64,000 nucleotides of DNA from Parashewanella curva. Its GTDB lineage: Bacteria; Pseudomonadota; Gammaproteobacteria; Enterobacterales; Shewanellaceae. Position 1 is the first letter of the stretch, and every line of letters begins with the position of its first letter. The position numbers and the translations under genes were made by a program. The notes below the pieces were generated by a model. It was not told the origin of the DNA. It made no database searches and saw nothing but the letters and a program-made list of their open reading frames with translations. Location: contig NZ_ML014768.1 in NCBI RefSeq assembly GCF_003675895.1, positions 1 through 64,000 of the forward strand, written 5' to 3'. Of the stretch, positions 10,803-19,889 are shown in pieces.

Positions 10803-11219
10803 TTATTTATGAAGCATTTTTTGTGGCTTAGGTGCTTGCCCTTCAGAATTTGCATTTTCAAAGTTTGGAACAATGCTAACAATATAACCAGCAAGGACAC
10901 CTCCAGCCGCTCCAACAACTCCTCCTCCAGCAATCTCCGCAACAGCTTCAATAAGCGCAGGACAAACAGGATAACTGTTTGGCAACTGTGTTGCACATAT
11001 TGGGGCAGCTATAGCCACAGTGCATACAAAAAAAGTGATAACTCCTGTGATACAAGCACACTTTCCAACGCCTTGCTTTTCACATCGAGGAGTTAACAAG
11101 TATGTGATTCCATTACAACTAAAAAGTTGACTTGGCGAAGAGGTTTGAGGTTTCTTTTCTTCTAGAGTTTGGTATGTTTTTTGTGGTGAACCAACGGTAA
11201 TCGATTTATCAGCTCCCAT
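10803..11219 (-). CDS. Small cysteine/glycine-rich membrane protein, paralog 2 of 3
   Basis: 138 residues, not recognised. The N-terminal 45 residues are polar, followed by NGITYLLTPRC, matching the P-[RK]-C motif of its two neighbours. Two hydrophobic segments follow: about residues 53-80 (cysteine-rich) and 88-115 (AGGGVVGAAGGVLAGYI, a glycine-zipper pattern). The tail is polar and lysine-rich. It reads in the same direction as the flanking paralogs, separated from them by about 230-255 bp of AT-rich DNA on each side, so each probably has its own promoter. Confidence 0.65.
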   Translation of the reverse strand: MGADKSITVGSPQKTYQTLEEKKPQTSSPSQLFSCNGITYLLTPRCEKQGVGKCACITGVITFFVCTVAIAAPICATQLPNSYPVCPALIEAVAEIAGGGVVGAAGGVLAGYIVSIVPNFENANSEGQAPKPQKMLHK

Positions 11220-11394
11220 ACAACCTCTTCATCTTTATCATTACTTCAAATAATCCTAATAACTCTATAAATTGTTCAGAGTTAGTTTTGGAGTTTTATT
11301 TAAGCTATTAATTATAGATACTTAGCCTTTATAGTCATATCCTTATTCAATTAATATGACGTTAAACAAAGTTTACTTAACAAATTCCATCCAC

Positions 11395-11421
11395 AAAAAA
11401 CAAAGCTCTTGGCTTCGCTTT
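11395..11421 (-). terminator. Terminator-like hairpin after paralog 3, similar to the mdh terminator
   Basis: On the reverse strand a short stem (AAGC with loop CAAGA and GCTT) is followed by a T-rich run. The sequence GCGAAGCCAAG and flanking bases are shared with the mdh terminator at 12061-12089. Confidence 0.55.
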
Positions 11422-11447
11422 AAATAATTTTAACCAGAAGAGTAAAA

Positions 11448-11882
11448 TTACTTTTTGATTAAACGCTGTGCTTCGACATCATCTGGTGCTTTAGTGCAAC
11501 AGTTACCAGCAACGACCCCTGTGCCATAGCCTGTACCCGCACCTACTGCTGCACCACCTGCAGCACCTAGAGCGCCATAATATAATACAGCTCCAGTGGC
11601 CATAGTCGGAACCGCAGTCCACACTCCACTTACTACGGCAACCCCGCCAGCTATTGCTCCTAAAACAGCTCCACAACCAGCTCCGAACCCTTGAAAGTAT
11701 TGGGCATTTTCATAGCACCTAGGAACAAAAAGGCAGGCTCCTTTTTTCACAAGGTAACAAAACGAGGTACCAAGATTTAACGTTTGAGGGGCATCTTTCT
11801 GATTCAAAGTGCTTTCATAAGTTCTAGATACTCGCTCATTCAATGGTGATAGATTGCTCTCTGCTGGGTTACCTACTGGCAT
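11448..11882 (-). CDS. Small glycine-rich membrane protein, paralog 3 of 3
   Basis: I place the start at the ATG at 11882 (MPVGNPAESN), preceded by GGAA at suitable spacing; an upstream ATG at 11933 would add 17 residues without a better site. The 144-residue product has a polar N terminus, the motif KKGACLFVPRC shared with its two neighbours, and then about 75 residues of Gly/Ala-rich hydrophobic sequence (GAAGGAAVGAGTGYGTGVV) of glycine-zipper type, ending with a short charged tail. Function unknown. The stop codon and the following 60 bases resemble the 3' end of the adjacent mdh gene, which hints at how the gene arrived. Confidence 0.65.
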   Translation of the reverse strand: MPVGNPAESNLSPLNERVSRTYESTLNQKDAPQTLNLGTSFCYLVKKGACLFVPRCYENAQYFQGFGAGCGAVLGAIAGGVAVVSGVWTAVPTMATGAVLYYGALGAAGGAAVGAGTGYGTGVVAGNCCTKAPDDVEAQRLIKK

Positions 11883-12060
11883 AATGTTAAATTCCAGAAA
11901 TGACTTTAATGACAGTTTAATTTTTGAACACAAAAAAACCAGCCTAACCCAATGAAAGTTAAATTAAAGTTACTTTAACCTCACAAAACACTTTAACCTT
12001 GTTTGCTTAGTAGCAGTGCAGTGACATGGGAATGACAAACAAAATTGTGAATTGTGGGAT

Positions 12061-12089
12061 AAAAAAAGCGAAGCACTTGGCTTCGCTTT
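12061..12089 (-). terminator. mdh terminator
   Basis: A perfect 9-bp stem AAAGCGAAG (12065-12073) and CTTCGCTTT (12081-12089) with a 7-base loop is followed on the reverse strand by a T-run, 20 bp beyond the mdh stop. Confidence 0.85.
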
Positions 12090-12108
12090 AGTAAATCCTA
12101 ACAGGAAA

Positions 12109-13044
12109 TTACTTTACGAATTCAACACCGATTTTGATGTCACCTTTTAAGGTTTCAAGCATAGAGTCACGAGCTTCTGCTTCAAATGCACTAACTTCAC
12201 CATAAGGAAGCACTTCTTCTACACCATTCTTACCTAAACGAACGGGTTGAGCGAAGAACTCAGCATGTTCACTGCCACCGTCAACATAAGCACACTCGAT
12301 AACGTTTTCTTCACCTTGAAGACCACGTACTAGAGATAGACCGAAACGACATGCCGCTTGACCCATAGATAGAGTCGCACTGCCACCACCTGCTTTTGCT
12401 TCTACAACTTCAGTACCTGCATTTTGGATACGCTTAGTTAGAGCTGCCACTTCTTCATCAGAAAAGCTTACACCTTCAATTTGAGAAAGTAGTGGAAGGA
12501 TAGTCACACCACTATGGCCACCAATCACGTTGATGTATACATCTTCAGGCTTAAGACCTTTCGCTTCAGCAACAAAAGTTTCTGAACGGATAACATCAAG
12601 GGTAGTAACACCGAACAAACGGTTTTTATCGTATACACCAGCTTTCTTAAGAACTTCAGCAGCAATCGCAACTGTAGTATTTACAGGGTTAGTGATCACA
12701 CCAACAAGTGCTTTAGGGCAAGTAACTGCTACTTTTTCAATTAAGCTACGAACAATACCTGCGTTGATGTTGAATAGATCAGAACGATCCATGCCTGGCT
12801 TACGTGCTACACCCGCAGAGATCAATACCACATCAGCACCTTCTAGTGCCGGAGTAGGATCTTCACCCGCGAAACCTTTTACTTCAACGTCCGTTGGAAT
12901 GTGGCTTAAATCAACTGCAACCCCAGGTGTTACTGGCGCGATATCATATAAAGATAGCTTTGAGCCAGAAGGTAATTGAGTTTTTAATAGTAGGGCAAGA
13001 GCTTGGCCGATACCGCCAGCCGCGCCTAGTACAGCAACTTTCAT
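12109..13044 (-). CDS. mdh: Malate dehydrogenase (NAD)
   Basis: Mdh interconverts malate and oxaloacetate with NAD in the TCA cycle. The NAD-binding motif GAAGGIGQA is at residues 8-16, the ITNPVNTTV segment lies near 117-125 and the catalytic histidine is in IGGHSG near 177. The start is set at the ATG at 13044 ([11 protein letters not shown]), which has GGAGA 6 bases upstream and gives 311 residues (E. coli 312). The frame stays open to 13119 but the extra 25 residues are not part of the family. It is divergent from argR, the usual arrangement in Shewanella and Vibrio relatives. Confidence 0.98.
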   Translation of the reverse strand: MKVAVLGAAGGIGQALALLLKTQLPSGSKLSLYDIAPVTPGVAVDLSHIPTDVEVKGFAGEDPTPALEGADVVLISAGVARKPGMDRSDLFNINAGIVRSLIEKVAVTCPKALVGVITNPVNTTVAIAAEVLKKAGVYDKNRLFGVTTLDVIRSETFVAEAKGLKPEDVYINVIGGHSGVTILPLLSQIEGVSFSDEEVAALTKRIQNAGTEVVEAKAGGGSATLSMGQAACRFGLSLVRGLQGEENVIECAYVDGGSEHAEFFAQPVRLGKNGVEEVLPYGEVSAFEAEARDSMLETLKGDIKIGVEFVK

Positions 13045-13235
13045 AATTGTCTCCGATGATTCGCAGGATTTGTGATCTTGGTCAAATTTGTGCGGCAACC
13101 ATACTGTAATGTGACTCAAATTTCAATAAATCTGTGAAACAGTCAGCTAGATATATTTACGACAACTGGCAATTCAAAACGCTACTTCTAAAGGGGTTTA
13201 AGCCAAGTTGTAAACTTGTGTTTCCTCTTTTCACA

Positions 13236-13280
13236 AATGCATTTTTATGCAGCTTTATGCAGTTTGTTTGACACTATAAT
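13236..13280 (+). promoter_or_regulatory. argR promoter overlapped by ArgR box
   Basis: The palindrome TGCATTTTTATGCA (13238-13251) fits the ArgR half-site pattern TGNAT-N4-ATNCA. A second TATGCA half-site follows at 13256-13261. A perfect -10 hexamer TATAAT lies at 13275-13280, so the boxes cover the -35 region. This predicts autorepression of argR by arginine-bound ArgR and perhaps an effect on the divergent mdh. Confidence 0.7.
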
Positions 13281-13364
13281 TGGCAGTGTGCAAAAATTCG
13301 TTTACTTCGAATGTATCAATAGCAGGATGTTGGTGATACCTTCACGGATAATAAAGACATCATT

Positions 13365-13832
13365 ATGACTATTAAAAATCAAAACGAATTAGTAAAAGCG
13401 TTCAAAAATTTATTAAAAGAAGAACGCTTTGGTTCTCAAGGCGAAATTGTTAATGCCCTTCAAGCTGAAGGCTTTACCAATATTAACCAATCTAAAGTAT
13501 CTAGAATGCTTAGCAAGTTTGGAGCAGTGAGAACCCGAAATGCCAAACAAGAAATGGTTTACTGCCTTCCAGCTGAATTAGGCGTACCTACCGCTGGTAG
13601 CCCACTTAAAAACTTAGTGCTAGACGTTGACCATAATGCGGCTATGATCGTAGTTAGAACTAGCCCCGGAGCAGCACAGCTAATCGCTCGTTTACTTGAC
13701 TCCATCGGCAAACCTGAAGGTATTTTAGGTACTATTGCGGGTGATGATACTATCTTCATTTGCCCTGCAAACCTTGAAGATATGGACACTATTCTCGAAA
13801 CGGTGAAATCTTTGTTTAATTACTCAGAGTAA
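13365..13832 (+). CDS. argR: Arginine repressor
   Basis: ArgR is the arginine-responsive hexameric DNA-binding regulator. The 155 residues have the usual length. The N-terminal winged helix-turn-helix is at about 20-60 ([28 protein letters not shown]) and the C-terminal oligomerisation/arginine-binding domain at about 85-152 ([25 protein letters not shown] with the Asp pair used for arginine). It carries its own operator upstream and is divergent from mdh. The carAB operon 4 kb away is a classic ArgR target. Confidence 0.98.
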   Translation: MTIKNQNELVKAFKNLLKEERFGSQGEIVNALQAEGFTNINQSKVSRMLSKFGAVRTRNAKQEMVYCLPAELGVPTAGSPLKNLVLDVDHNAAMIVVRTSPGAAQLIARLLDSIGKPEGILGTIAGDDTIFICPANLEDMDTILETVKSLFNYSE

Positions 13833-13851
13833 TTTAACCTCAGCACTATAT

Positions 13852-13877
13852 AGCAGAGCTCCATGCTCTGCTTTTTT
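13852..13877 (+). terminator. argR terminator
   Basis: Stem AGCAGAGC (13852-13859) and GCTCTGCT (13865-13872), loop of 5 bases, followed by a T-run. It lies 20 bp after the argR stop. Confidence 0.9.
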
Positions 13878-13981
13878 ATATTCAATCCTGACTCTAATCT
13901 AAACAGAACAGCAATTTAATTTGCTGCACAGACTCTCTATTTATATTGTGAACGGTGTAACTTCTATAGAGATCTAAGCAA

Positions 13982-14527
13982 ATGAAAGCACCGATTAAAT
14001 ATCTAATTGCATCCATTTCATTACTTGCAAGCTACTCCTGCTTGGCTGAGCAACTTATTCCAATTACGTTACCGGGTAAAATTGAAACGGTGAATTCGAT
14101 TGTTATTGATAATGATACGGCATCACCTATGGGAATTTGGCTCGACCAAAGCACCAACGTTTACATGACCAGCGCATCGAATGATATCAAAAATGATACT
14201 AATGGTGGCAATTACCGCATTAACTTTAATATCCCCAACGACGATGCTCAAGCGACTAAAGCCAGCAGTCATTTAAACTTCTTTTTTGGGGTAGGGGTCA
14301 ACGGGCAAGCCCGTATGTTAGGTCATACTCAATGCACTGCAGATTTAAACATTGATCTTGCTACCCGCTCTCTCATTATATCAAATGGCCGTTGCGATAA
14401 CGGGCCTGGGTTAGAAGACTATCAACTAAAAATGACCTTTGATGGCAATGAAAGCGCAAGTATTGATGATATTACTCTTGATTCAGCTCGAATGCCTGAT
14501 GTTCAAGTTACTTTATCGCAAAAATAA
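13982..14527 (+). CDS. Secreted hypothetical protein (181 aa)
   Basis: A classic signal peptide is visible (residues 1-22, basic start, hydrophobic core, cleavage after SCLA). The mature part is rich in Asn/Asp and in alternating hydrophobic residues, consistent with a small beta-rich periplasmic or secreted domain. Two cysteines (QCTADL and GRCDNG) could form a disulfide. I do not recognise the family. It stands alone after the argR terminator. Confidence 0.7.
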   Translation: MKAPIKYLIASISLLASYSCLAEQLIPITLPGKIETVNSIVIDNDTASPMGIWLDQSTNVYMTSASNDIKNDTNGGNYRINFNIPNDDAQATKASSHLNFFFGVGVNGQARMLGHTQCTADLNIDLATRSLIISNGRCDNGPGLEDYQLKMTFDGNESASIDDITLDSARMPDVQVTLSQK

Positions 14528-14635
14528 AACTAGCAGGCGTCATGAAGTTGAAAGCTTTGCTATCAGAGGCTTTAAGCAGTTTATATAAATGCGCAAGCTG
14601 TTATAAACCTTAAAAATGAGTTCACTAAATAACTT

Positions 14636-16135
14636 ATGGCATTCATCCCAGCTCAAGCAGGTGCTTTCTCAACATCTTTAGAGATGTGTAGTCCGCCAGT
14701 TTTTTATCCTGCTCATGCACCGGCCCACTTTAACTATGGTCATTTATATTATAATGTCTGCTTGCAATCTACAGCGAATGACACACGAGTGGCAGCCAAT
14801 CAACAGGCTCGTCAAGTACTTTACTTTAATAATGTTCAGCCACCTAATGTTTATCCTCAAAATTACTTTACATACTCGTTTTCGCCTCCCTATCCTTACC
14901 ATGAAAGGCATCAAGCATTAACCTCTGTTCACTTACTGACGGCTTCTATTTATCAAGGGGAAGTCGTTAATGAGCGAACAGAGCGGCGACTAAGTGGACT
15001 AGTTAATCAATGCGAAACATTAGCACAATTGAAAGAGATCATTATTGCGGTAAAAAACATAGGACAAGCACCAGGTTGGAACGTTTTACTGATCGAGAAA
15101 ATGCTTAAAAAATGCATTAAATTAGGCAAAAATGATAAAGAGATCAATCGCACTGAAATACAGGTAGTGATTAATTTAATCATGAGCTTGCCTTCTCAAT
15201 TCATAACTGAGAAAGGCGATCGCCTTAGATACTCACCTAAAACGATTACTTTATTCCTCAAAGCATGCGCACTCACCCAAGATTTAGAAAGAGCAAAACA
15301 AATACTCATTGACAGAAACGGTGAAGAAAGTTTGCTTACCAGCTGGGGGATTTCTGTCAATATCAAACATATCAACACTTTTATTTTGGTTTGTGTAGCC
15401 ACTAAAGAGTGGAGATTTGTATGGGAAGCAATTACAAACAATAGCCTAATGATAACGCTCGGAAACCACACACCTAATACCGAAACTTGTTTAAACCTAT
15501 TGAGACTATGCGCTAAAACAAAACATTTTTCAGAAGCCAAGTGGCTTTTATTTGGTGATAAAGAGCATGAGAGCTTTGTTTCAGAACACAACATAACTCC
15601 AAAATACAAAGTGGTTCGGGAATTTGTCATCACTTGCTTCGCTGCACAAAGAGCTCTTGCGTCTATAGATGAGTTAATCGATGCAATAAATCAGTGGAAA
15701 ATCCCAATGAAGCCGCTGATACGAGCCTATACAGCGACACTCGAACCGGACAAGTTTGATAAAGCTATTAGCACTGGGCTAGCAGAAAATGTCTTTCTTC
15801 CTAATTTAGGGTTGAATGATAATTGCCTTGAGTTTAATTTCCAGACAATATTTGCTAACAGCTCAAAGGACGATATCGACTCCCTTGGGATACCTTTTGA
15901 ATTTGCCAAACTTTTATTTGAATACCATGTCATGACGAGGGGTCATAATGTTTTACAATTTATAGCAGATCCAAATTGGGGGAGTCACTTAAGACTCAAA
16001 TTGGCAAAATTCTCCATGGAGAAATTCAACAAAACCTTTGTTAATACTTTGACCAGCCCAAATAGGTTTCGATATCTACCTGAAGACACGAGTAGCAGTT
16101 TAAATTCCTCCAATTCAAAGAATACTTCATCTTAA
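14636..16135 (+). CDS. PPR-like helical repeat protein (499 aa)
   Basis: Unknown protein with no signal peptide. The first 100 residues are rich in Pro, Tyr and His. From about residue 115 the sequence is all-helical, with repeats resembling pentatricopeptide units: SPKTITLFLKACALTQDLER near 200, KHINTFILVCVATKEW near 243, NTETCLNLLRLCAKTKHFSE near 282, and YKVVREFVITCFAAQ near 324. Each has the [N/K]-x-x-T/V-[FL]-x-x-[FL]-[IL]-x-x-C-A pattern of PPR helix A/B at roughly 36-45 residue spacing. The C terminus is Ser/Asn-rich. PPR proteins normally bind RNA in eukaryotic organelles and are rare in bacteria. Generic TPR/Sel1-like helices are the alternative. Confidence 0.6.
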   Translation: MAFIPAQAGAFSTSLEMCSPPVFYPAHAPAHFNYGHLYYNVCLQSTANDTRVAANQQARQVLYFNNVQPPNVYPQNYFTYSFSPPYPYHERHQALTSVHLLTASIYQGEVVNERTERRLSGLVNQCETLAQLKEIIIAVKNIGQAPGWNVLLIEKMLKKCIKLGKNDKEINRTEIQVVINLIMSLPSQFITEKGDRLRYSPKTITLFLKACALTQDLERAKQILIDRNGEESLLTSWGISVNIKHINTFILVCVATKEWRFVWEAITNNSLMITLGNHTPNTETCLNLLRLCAKTKHFSEAKWLLFGDKEHESFVSEHNITPKYKVVREFVITCFAAQRALASIDELIDAINQWKIPMKPLIRAYTATLEPDKFDKAISTGLAENVFLPNLGLNDNCLEFNFQTIFANSSKDDIDSLGIPFEFAKLLFEYHVMTRGHNVLQFIADPNWGSHLRLKLAKFSMEKFNKTFVNTLTSPNRFRYLPEDTSSSLNSSNSKNTSS

Positions 16136-16152
16136 AAACAGGAGCAACAAAC

Positions 16153-17094
16153 TTACCTTTCTCCTGCAGCACCTAACAAAAAATCTAACGATGGGGCAAA
16201 AAATGATGACCCTGTCAGCGCTTGAGTAAATTGCATTAGCCTATCACTTTGACCATGCTCGTCTCCTTTAACCATGCTATGAAGCATGGCTTCAAAGTGA
16301 GTTGGTGTTTTACATACTGAAATGAACATCAAGCCTTGTTGACGCAATGAACCATAAGGCATACTTTGTCTCAGGATTTCCTTACTATTGCCATGCTCAT
16401 CTTTTAAATTCACCCGCTTTATATGACTACTCGGTAGCTTTTCGTGTGCAGCATACTCAACATCATCTTGTTTAGTACGGCCGATAATGTCTTCTTGTTC
16501 TTTTTGGGCTAAGCCGTGCCATGTTTTGAGCTTATGGGCGTATTTTTGAACATGCACATAACTGCCTGATTGAAATAAAGGCTCTTTTTCATCGACTAAC
16601 GCCACCTTTTGACGTTGACGCCCTTTCGGGTTCTCAGTGCCATCAACAAAGCCTGTTAAGTCGCGACTATCCATATAGCGGAAGCCACGCTCTTCATCCA
16701 CCAGCTCAACTAATCCTTCTAGCATTTGATTAATTTCATTGGCCACCAAATGTAAGACATCGTAACGGTCACAACGAATATGGAAAAATAAATCGAACTC
16801 AATAGCCGGAGCATAAAGATCATGGTGTTGAACAGCTGGGAAAGGACGTAAAAGTGCTGGTCTTTCATCAGGGTAAAGCGTATCCCAATAATTTGCGCCT
16901 ATAGCTAAAAACCCATTAAAAGCACTATCGGCATATTGATCAGTGAGCTCATATAAATACTGGGCAACCGACGCTAAGCATGGTCTAAGTTGAGCTTCTA
17001 CATTATCTTCTGCGTTATACATCAAATAAATGCTATGCAGGTTTCCTTCAGCACAAATACCTAGTTGCTCCCTTGGCATTATGTCTATTTCCAT
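16153..17094 (-). CDS. Dyp-type (dye-decolourising) heme peroxidase
   Basis: A heme peroxidase that reduces H2O2 while oxidising dyes or other substrates; the YfeX/DypB branch is cytoplasmic. The family signature GFVDGTENP (catalytic Asp near residue 151) and the region SSHIKRVN with the proximal heme histidine (near 222) are present, followed by ILRQSMPYG with the distal Arg. Length 313 is typical. The start at 17094 is preceded by GGGGAG at spacing 5-6. It is convergent with the PPR-like gene, only about 17 bp away. No encapsulin gene is adjacent. Confidence 0.93.
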   Translation of the reverse strand: MEIDIMPREQLGICAEGNLHSIYLMYNAEDNVEAQLRPCLASVAQYLYELTDQYADSAFNGFLAIGANYWDTLYPDERPALLRPFPAVQHHDLYAPAIEFDLFFHIRCDRYDVLHLVANEINQMLEGLVELVDEERGFRYMDSRDLTGFVDGTENPKGRQRQKVALVDEKEPLFQSGSYVHVQKYAHKLKTWHGLAQKEQEDIIGRTKQDDVEYAAHEKLPSSHIKRVNLKDEHGNSKEILRQSMPYGSLRQQGLMFISVCKTPTHFEAMLHSMVKGDEHGQSDRLMQFTQALTGSSFFAPSLDFLLGAAGER

Positions 17095-17244
17095 TCGTTG
17101 CTCCCCGATGCAGTCATGGTAAACAAATCTGTAAATTAGTTCACGATTTATCTACAAAAAATAGAAATTTAGGATCATTGTATGTTGTTTAAAAATTCGC
17201 TAGCGTAGCGAGTGCAATTTTAATCAGCTCTTAGGGATCACTCA

Positions 17245-19329
17245 ATGAAAAATCTCCTACTAAGCAGCATCACCCTTTCGATTATATTAGGCCTAACGGC
17301 TTGTGCAAATGATAAGACTATAAACACTCAATCGCCATCTCCGTCATCTAATAACTTGCTCAACAATAATCAAGTTTTGACCTCGGGGATCGATTTTAAA
17401 AACTTTGACCGAAGCGTTCGTCCTCAGGATAACTTTTATCTTTATGTCAACGGTACTTGGCTCAAAGACGCCAAAATCCCAAGTGACCGAACCAGCATAG
17501 GCGCTTTTTATGATTTAAGAGAGCATGCCAGAGATGATGTAAAAGCCATCATAGAAAATACAGCCAAGCAACCAAACCTTAAACCCGGATCTGATGAGCA
17601 AAAAATGGCAGACTTATATCGCTCCTTTATGGATACTCAGCGACTAAACGCCCTTGGTCTTAGTCCCATTTTTCCTGAATTTCATAGCGCTAATGCCATC
17701 AAGAGTAAAAATCAATTAGTGAACTATTTTGCCCAAAGTCAAATCCACGGTGGCAATAGTCCTATGGCATTTTACATTGATGTCGATGCCAAAAATTCCA
17801 ACCGTTATGCCACGCACATTTGGCAATCAGGTCTAAGCCTTCCAAATAGAGACTATTATCTCGATAAAACCAAACGCTTTGTTGAGCTACGCCATGCCTA
17901 CCTCAAACATATTCAAACCATGTTTGAACTCGCTAAACTGCCTAACCCTCGCCACAGTGCTCAAACGGTATTATCGCTAGAGACAGCCATCGCTAAGTTG
18001 CATTGGGATAAGGTGAAAACTCGTGACAGCTCCAAAACCTACAACTTGTATCAAACTAAAAACTTAAATGAGCTTGCACCACAAATTCCATGGAAGCGTT
18101 ACCTCAAAACATTGGGCGCTGATAAACAAAAAGACATCATTATCAATCAACCGAGCTTTATTTCAGGCCTTGGAAAATTAATCCAATCTCGAAGCCTCAG
18201 TGATTGGAAAACTTATTTAACTTGGCATAGTCTATCAGATTCAGCCAACCTGCTATCTGAACCGTTTGTAAAAGAAAACTTTAACTTTTTCTCTAAAGCC
18301 CTAAACGGTCAAGAAGCTCAGGAGCCTCGCTGGAAACGTGGTGTTTCAGCGGTAAATGGCCTGTTAGGAGAGATCGTGGGTAAAGTCTATGTCAAGCAAC
18401 ACTTTAAGCCTGAGGCCAAAACCAGAATGGAACAGTTGGTTGAAAATCTTCGTGATGCTTATGGAAGTAGTATTGATGAACTTACGTGGATGAGCGCCAC
18501 GACGAAGGCAGCAGCACGTGACAAACTGGCGAAATTCACTCCGAAAATTGGTTATCCGAATAAGTGGAAAGACTACAGCAAACTGGTTATAAAACCGGAC
18601 GACTTGGTTGGCAATGTTCGACGTTCAGCGGTACTCCGTCACCAAAAAGCCCTCGCTAAATTAAACAAACCCGTCGATCGTAGTGAGTGGTTTATGACAC
18701 CACAAACCGTCAATGCTTATTACAATCCCACCATGAATGAAATCGTCTTCCCTGCTGCGATTCTGCAGCCACCGTTTTTCAATATGGCTGCTGACGATGC
18801 GGTAAATTATGGCGGCATTGGCGCGGTTATCGGTCATGAAATGGGGCATGGCTTTGATGATCAAGGCTCTAAGTACGATGGCGACGGTAATTTGAAAAAC
18901 TGGTGGACACCGAACGATTTGAGTGAGTTTCATAAGCGCACTAAGGAACTGGTTGATCAATTTAATGGCTACTATGTCTTTAAAGACTTGCATGTGAACG
19001 GCAAATTAACCTTAGGAGAAAACATCGGGGATTTATCAGGAATTACTATCGCATATAAAGCTTACAAAAAATCCTTGAATGGCAAGCCTGCGCCTATCAT
19101 TGATGGACTTACTGGAGATCAACGTTTCTTTATTGGATTTACTCAAATATGGCGAGCCAAACTTAAAGAGAAAGCGGCAAGAAATCGTGTTGCTACCGAT
19201 CCTCATTCTCCACCTGAGTTTCGTTCATTAGGGGCACTGTCCAACTCCCCTGCTTTCTATAAAGCCTTTAACGTGAAGCCGGGTGATAAAATGTATCTTC
19301 CACCCGATAAGCGAGTCAAAATTTGGTAA
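17245..19329 (+). CDS. M13-family zinc metallopeptidase, lipoprotein (PepO-like)
   Basis: A neprilysin-type endopeptidase, probably anchored in the envelope. A lipoprotein signal is visible (residues 1-20, lipobox GLTAC). The N-terminal M13 domain starts with the YVNGTWLK region near 70. The catalytic domain contains NAYYNPTMNEIVFPAAILQP near 492, the zinc site GHEMGHGFDDQG near 530, and ENIGDLSG near 592 supplying the third zinc ligand. The product ends in KIW, as expected for M13 C termini. 694 residues is the usual length. It is monocistronic with a terminator after the stop. Likely role: degradation of periplasmic or external peptides. Confidence 0.95.
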   Translation: MKNLLLSSITLSIILGLTACANDKTINTQSPSPSSNNLLNNNQVLTSGIDFKNFDRSVRPQDNFYLYVNGTWLKDAKIPSDRTSIGAFYDLREHARDDVKAIIENTAKQPNLKPGSDEQKMADLYRSFMDTQRLNALGLSPIFPEFHSANAIKSKNQLVNYFAQSQIHGGNSPMAFYIDVDAKNSNRYATHIWQSGLSLPNRDYYLDKTKRFVELRHAYLKHIQTMFELAKLPNPRHSAQTVLSLETAIAKLHWDKVKTRDSSKTYNLYQTKNLNELAPQIPWKRYLKTLGADKQKDIIINQPSFISGLGKLIQSRSLSDWKTYLTWHSLSDSANLLSEPFVKENFNFFSKALNGQEAQEPRWKRGVSAVNGLLGEIVGKVYVKQHFKPEAKTRMEQLVENLRDAYGSSIDELTWMSATTKAAARDKLAKFTPKIGYPNKWKDYSKLVIKPDDLVGNVRRSAVLRHQKALAKLNKPVDRSEWFMTPQTVNAYYNPTMNEIVFPAAILQPPFFNMAADDAVNYGGIGAVIGHEMGHGFDDQGSKYDGDGNLKNWWTPNDLSEFHKRTKELVDQFNGYYVFKDLHVNGKLTLGENIGDLSGITIAYKAYKKSLNGKPAPIIDGLTGDQRFFIGFTQIWRAKLKEKAARNRVATDPHSPPEFRSLGALSNSPAFYKAFNVKPGDKMYLPPDKRVKIW

Positions 19330-19351
19330 TAATTCTCGCAGAACCTGTATC

Positions 19352-19378
19352 AAAGCCGTACATGTTGCGGCTTTTTTT
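19352..19378 (+). terminator. Terminator of the M13 peptidase gene
   Basis: Stem AAAGCCG (19352-19358) and CGGCTTT (19368-19374) with loop of 9 and a run of seven T. Confidence 0.9.
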
Positions 19379-19448
19379 GCTAAACCGTTATCGGAATGAT
19401 AGCTTTGCTGCCAATATGCAAAATCAATAACACCGATATTCGCAACTT

Positions 19449-19847
19449 ATGAATGATATTTTAGAAAAACTGCAACAACGCAACCAGCAAACTACGTTCC
19501 CACTTGAGTTACCAACCTTTGAACAGTTGGTTGAAATTGAAGAACAAATCTTAATCCCGCTTCCTCAAGATTTAAAAACCTACTTGCTTGAAGGAAGTGA
19601 TGTTTTATTTGGTCATCTCGAACCAGTAACCGCTGCCGATCCGTCTACTCATACATACTTACCTGAAGTCACCAGTTATGCGTGGTCTATCGGGTTACCA
19701 AGAGAAATGATTGCCATTTGTCAGCAAGGGGACGATTTTTACTGTATCGACCAAGTGGGGCAAGTCCATTTTTGGCGAGATGGCAGAATGACCGCTCAAT
19801 GGGAAACACTTTGGGACTGGATTGAAGAAGTGTGGTTAGGAGAATAA
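19449..19847 (+). CDS. SMI1/KNR4 (SUKH) family protein
   Basis: 132 residues with the SMI1/KNR4 pattern: an N-terminal helix (LPTFEQLVEIEEQI), then IPLPQDLKTYLLEGSDVLFG, and a C-terminal beta segment (FYCIDQVGQVHFW) ending in WETLWDWIEEVW. SUKH proteins include immunity proteins of polymorphic toxins and other protein-binding housekeeping proteins. No toxin gene lies beside it here, and orphan copies are common in Shewanella relatives, so a general cytoplasmic role is equally possible. Confidence 0.75.
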   Translation: MNDILEKLQQRNQQTTFPLELPTFEQLVEIEEQILIPLPQDLKTYLLEGSDVLFGHLEPVTAADPSTHTYLPEVTSYAWSIGLPREMIAICQQGDDFYCIDQVGQVHFWRDGRMTAQWETLWDWIEEVWLGE

Positions 19848-19855
19848 TCCTATTC

Positions 19856-19880
19856 AGAGAGCGATGTTCGCTCTCTTTCA
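19856..19880. terminator. Bidirectional terminator-like hairpin
   Basis: Stem AGAGAGCGA (19856-19864) and TCGCTCTCT (19868-19876) with a 3-base loop lies between two convergent genes. The T-run is short (TTT), so it may also work as an mRNA 3'-end stabiliser. Confidence 0.65.
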
Positions 19881-19889
19881 GCTGAAAAA

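Noticed and set aside
12530-12979. Forward frame of 149 codons
   Set aside because: Antisense shadow of mdh with no family resemblance or ribosome site.
19449-19847. SUKH protein as the immunity half of a toxin-immunity pair
   Set aside because: No polymorphic toxin or secreted toxin tip is adjacent; the neighbours are an M13 peptidase and a periplasmic protein.
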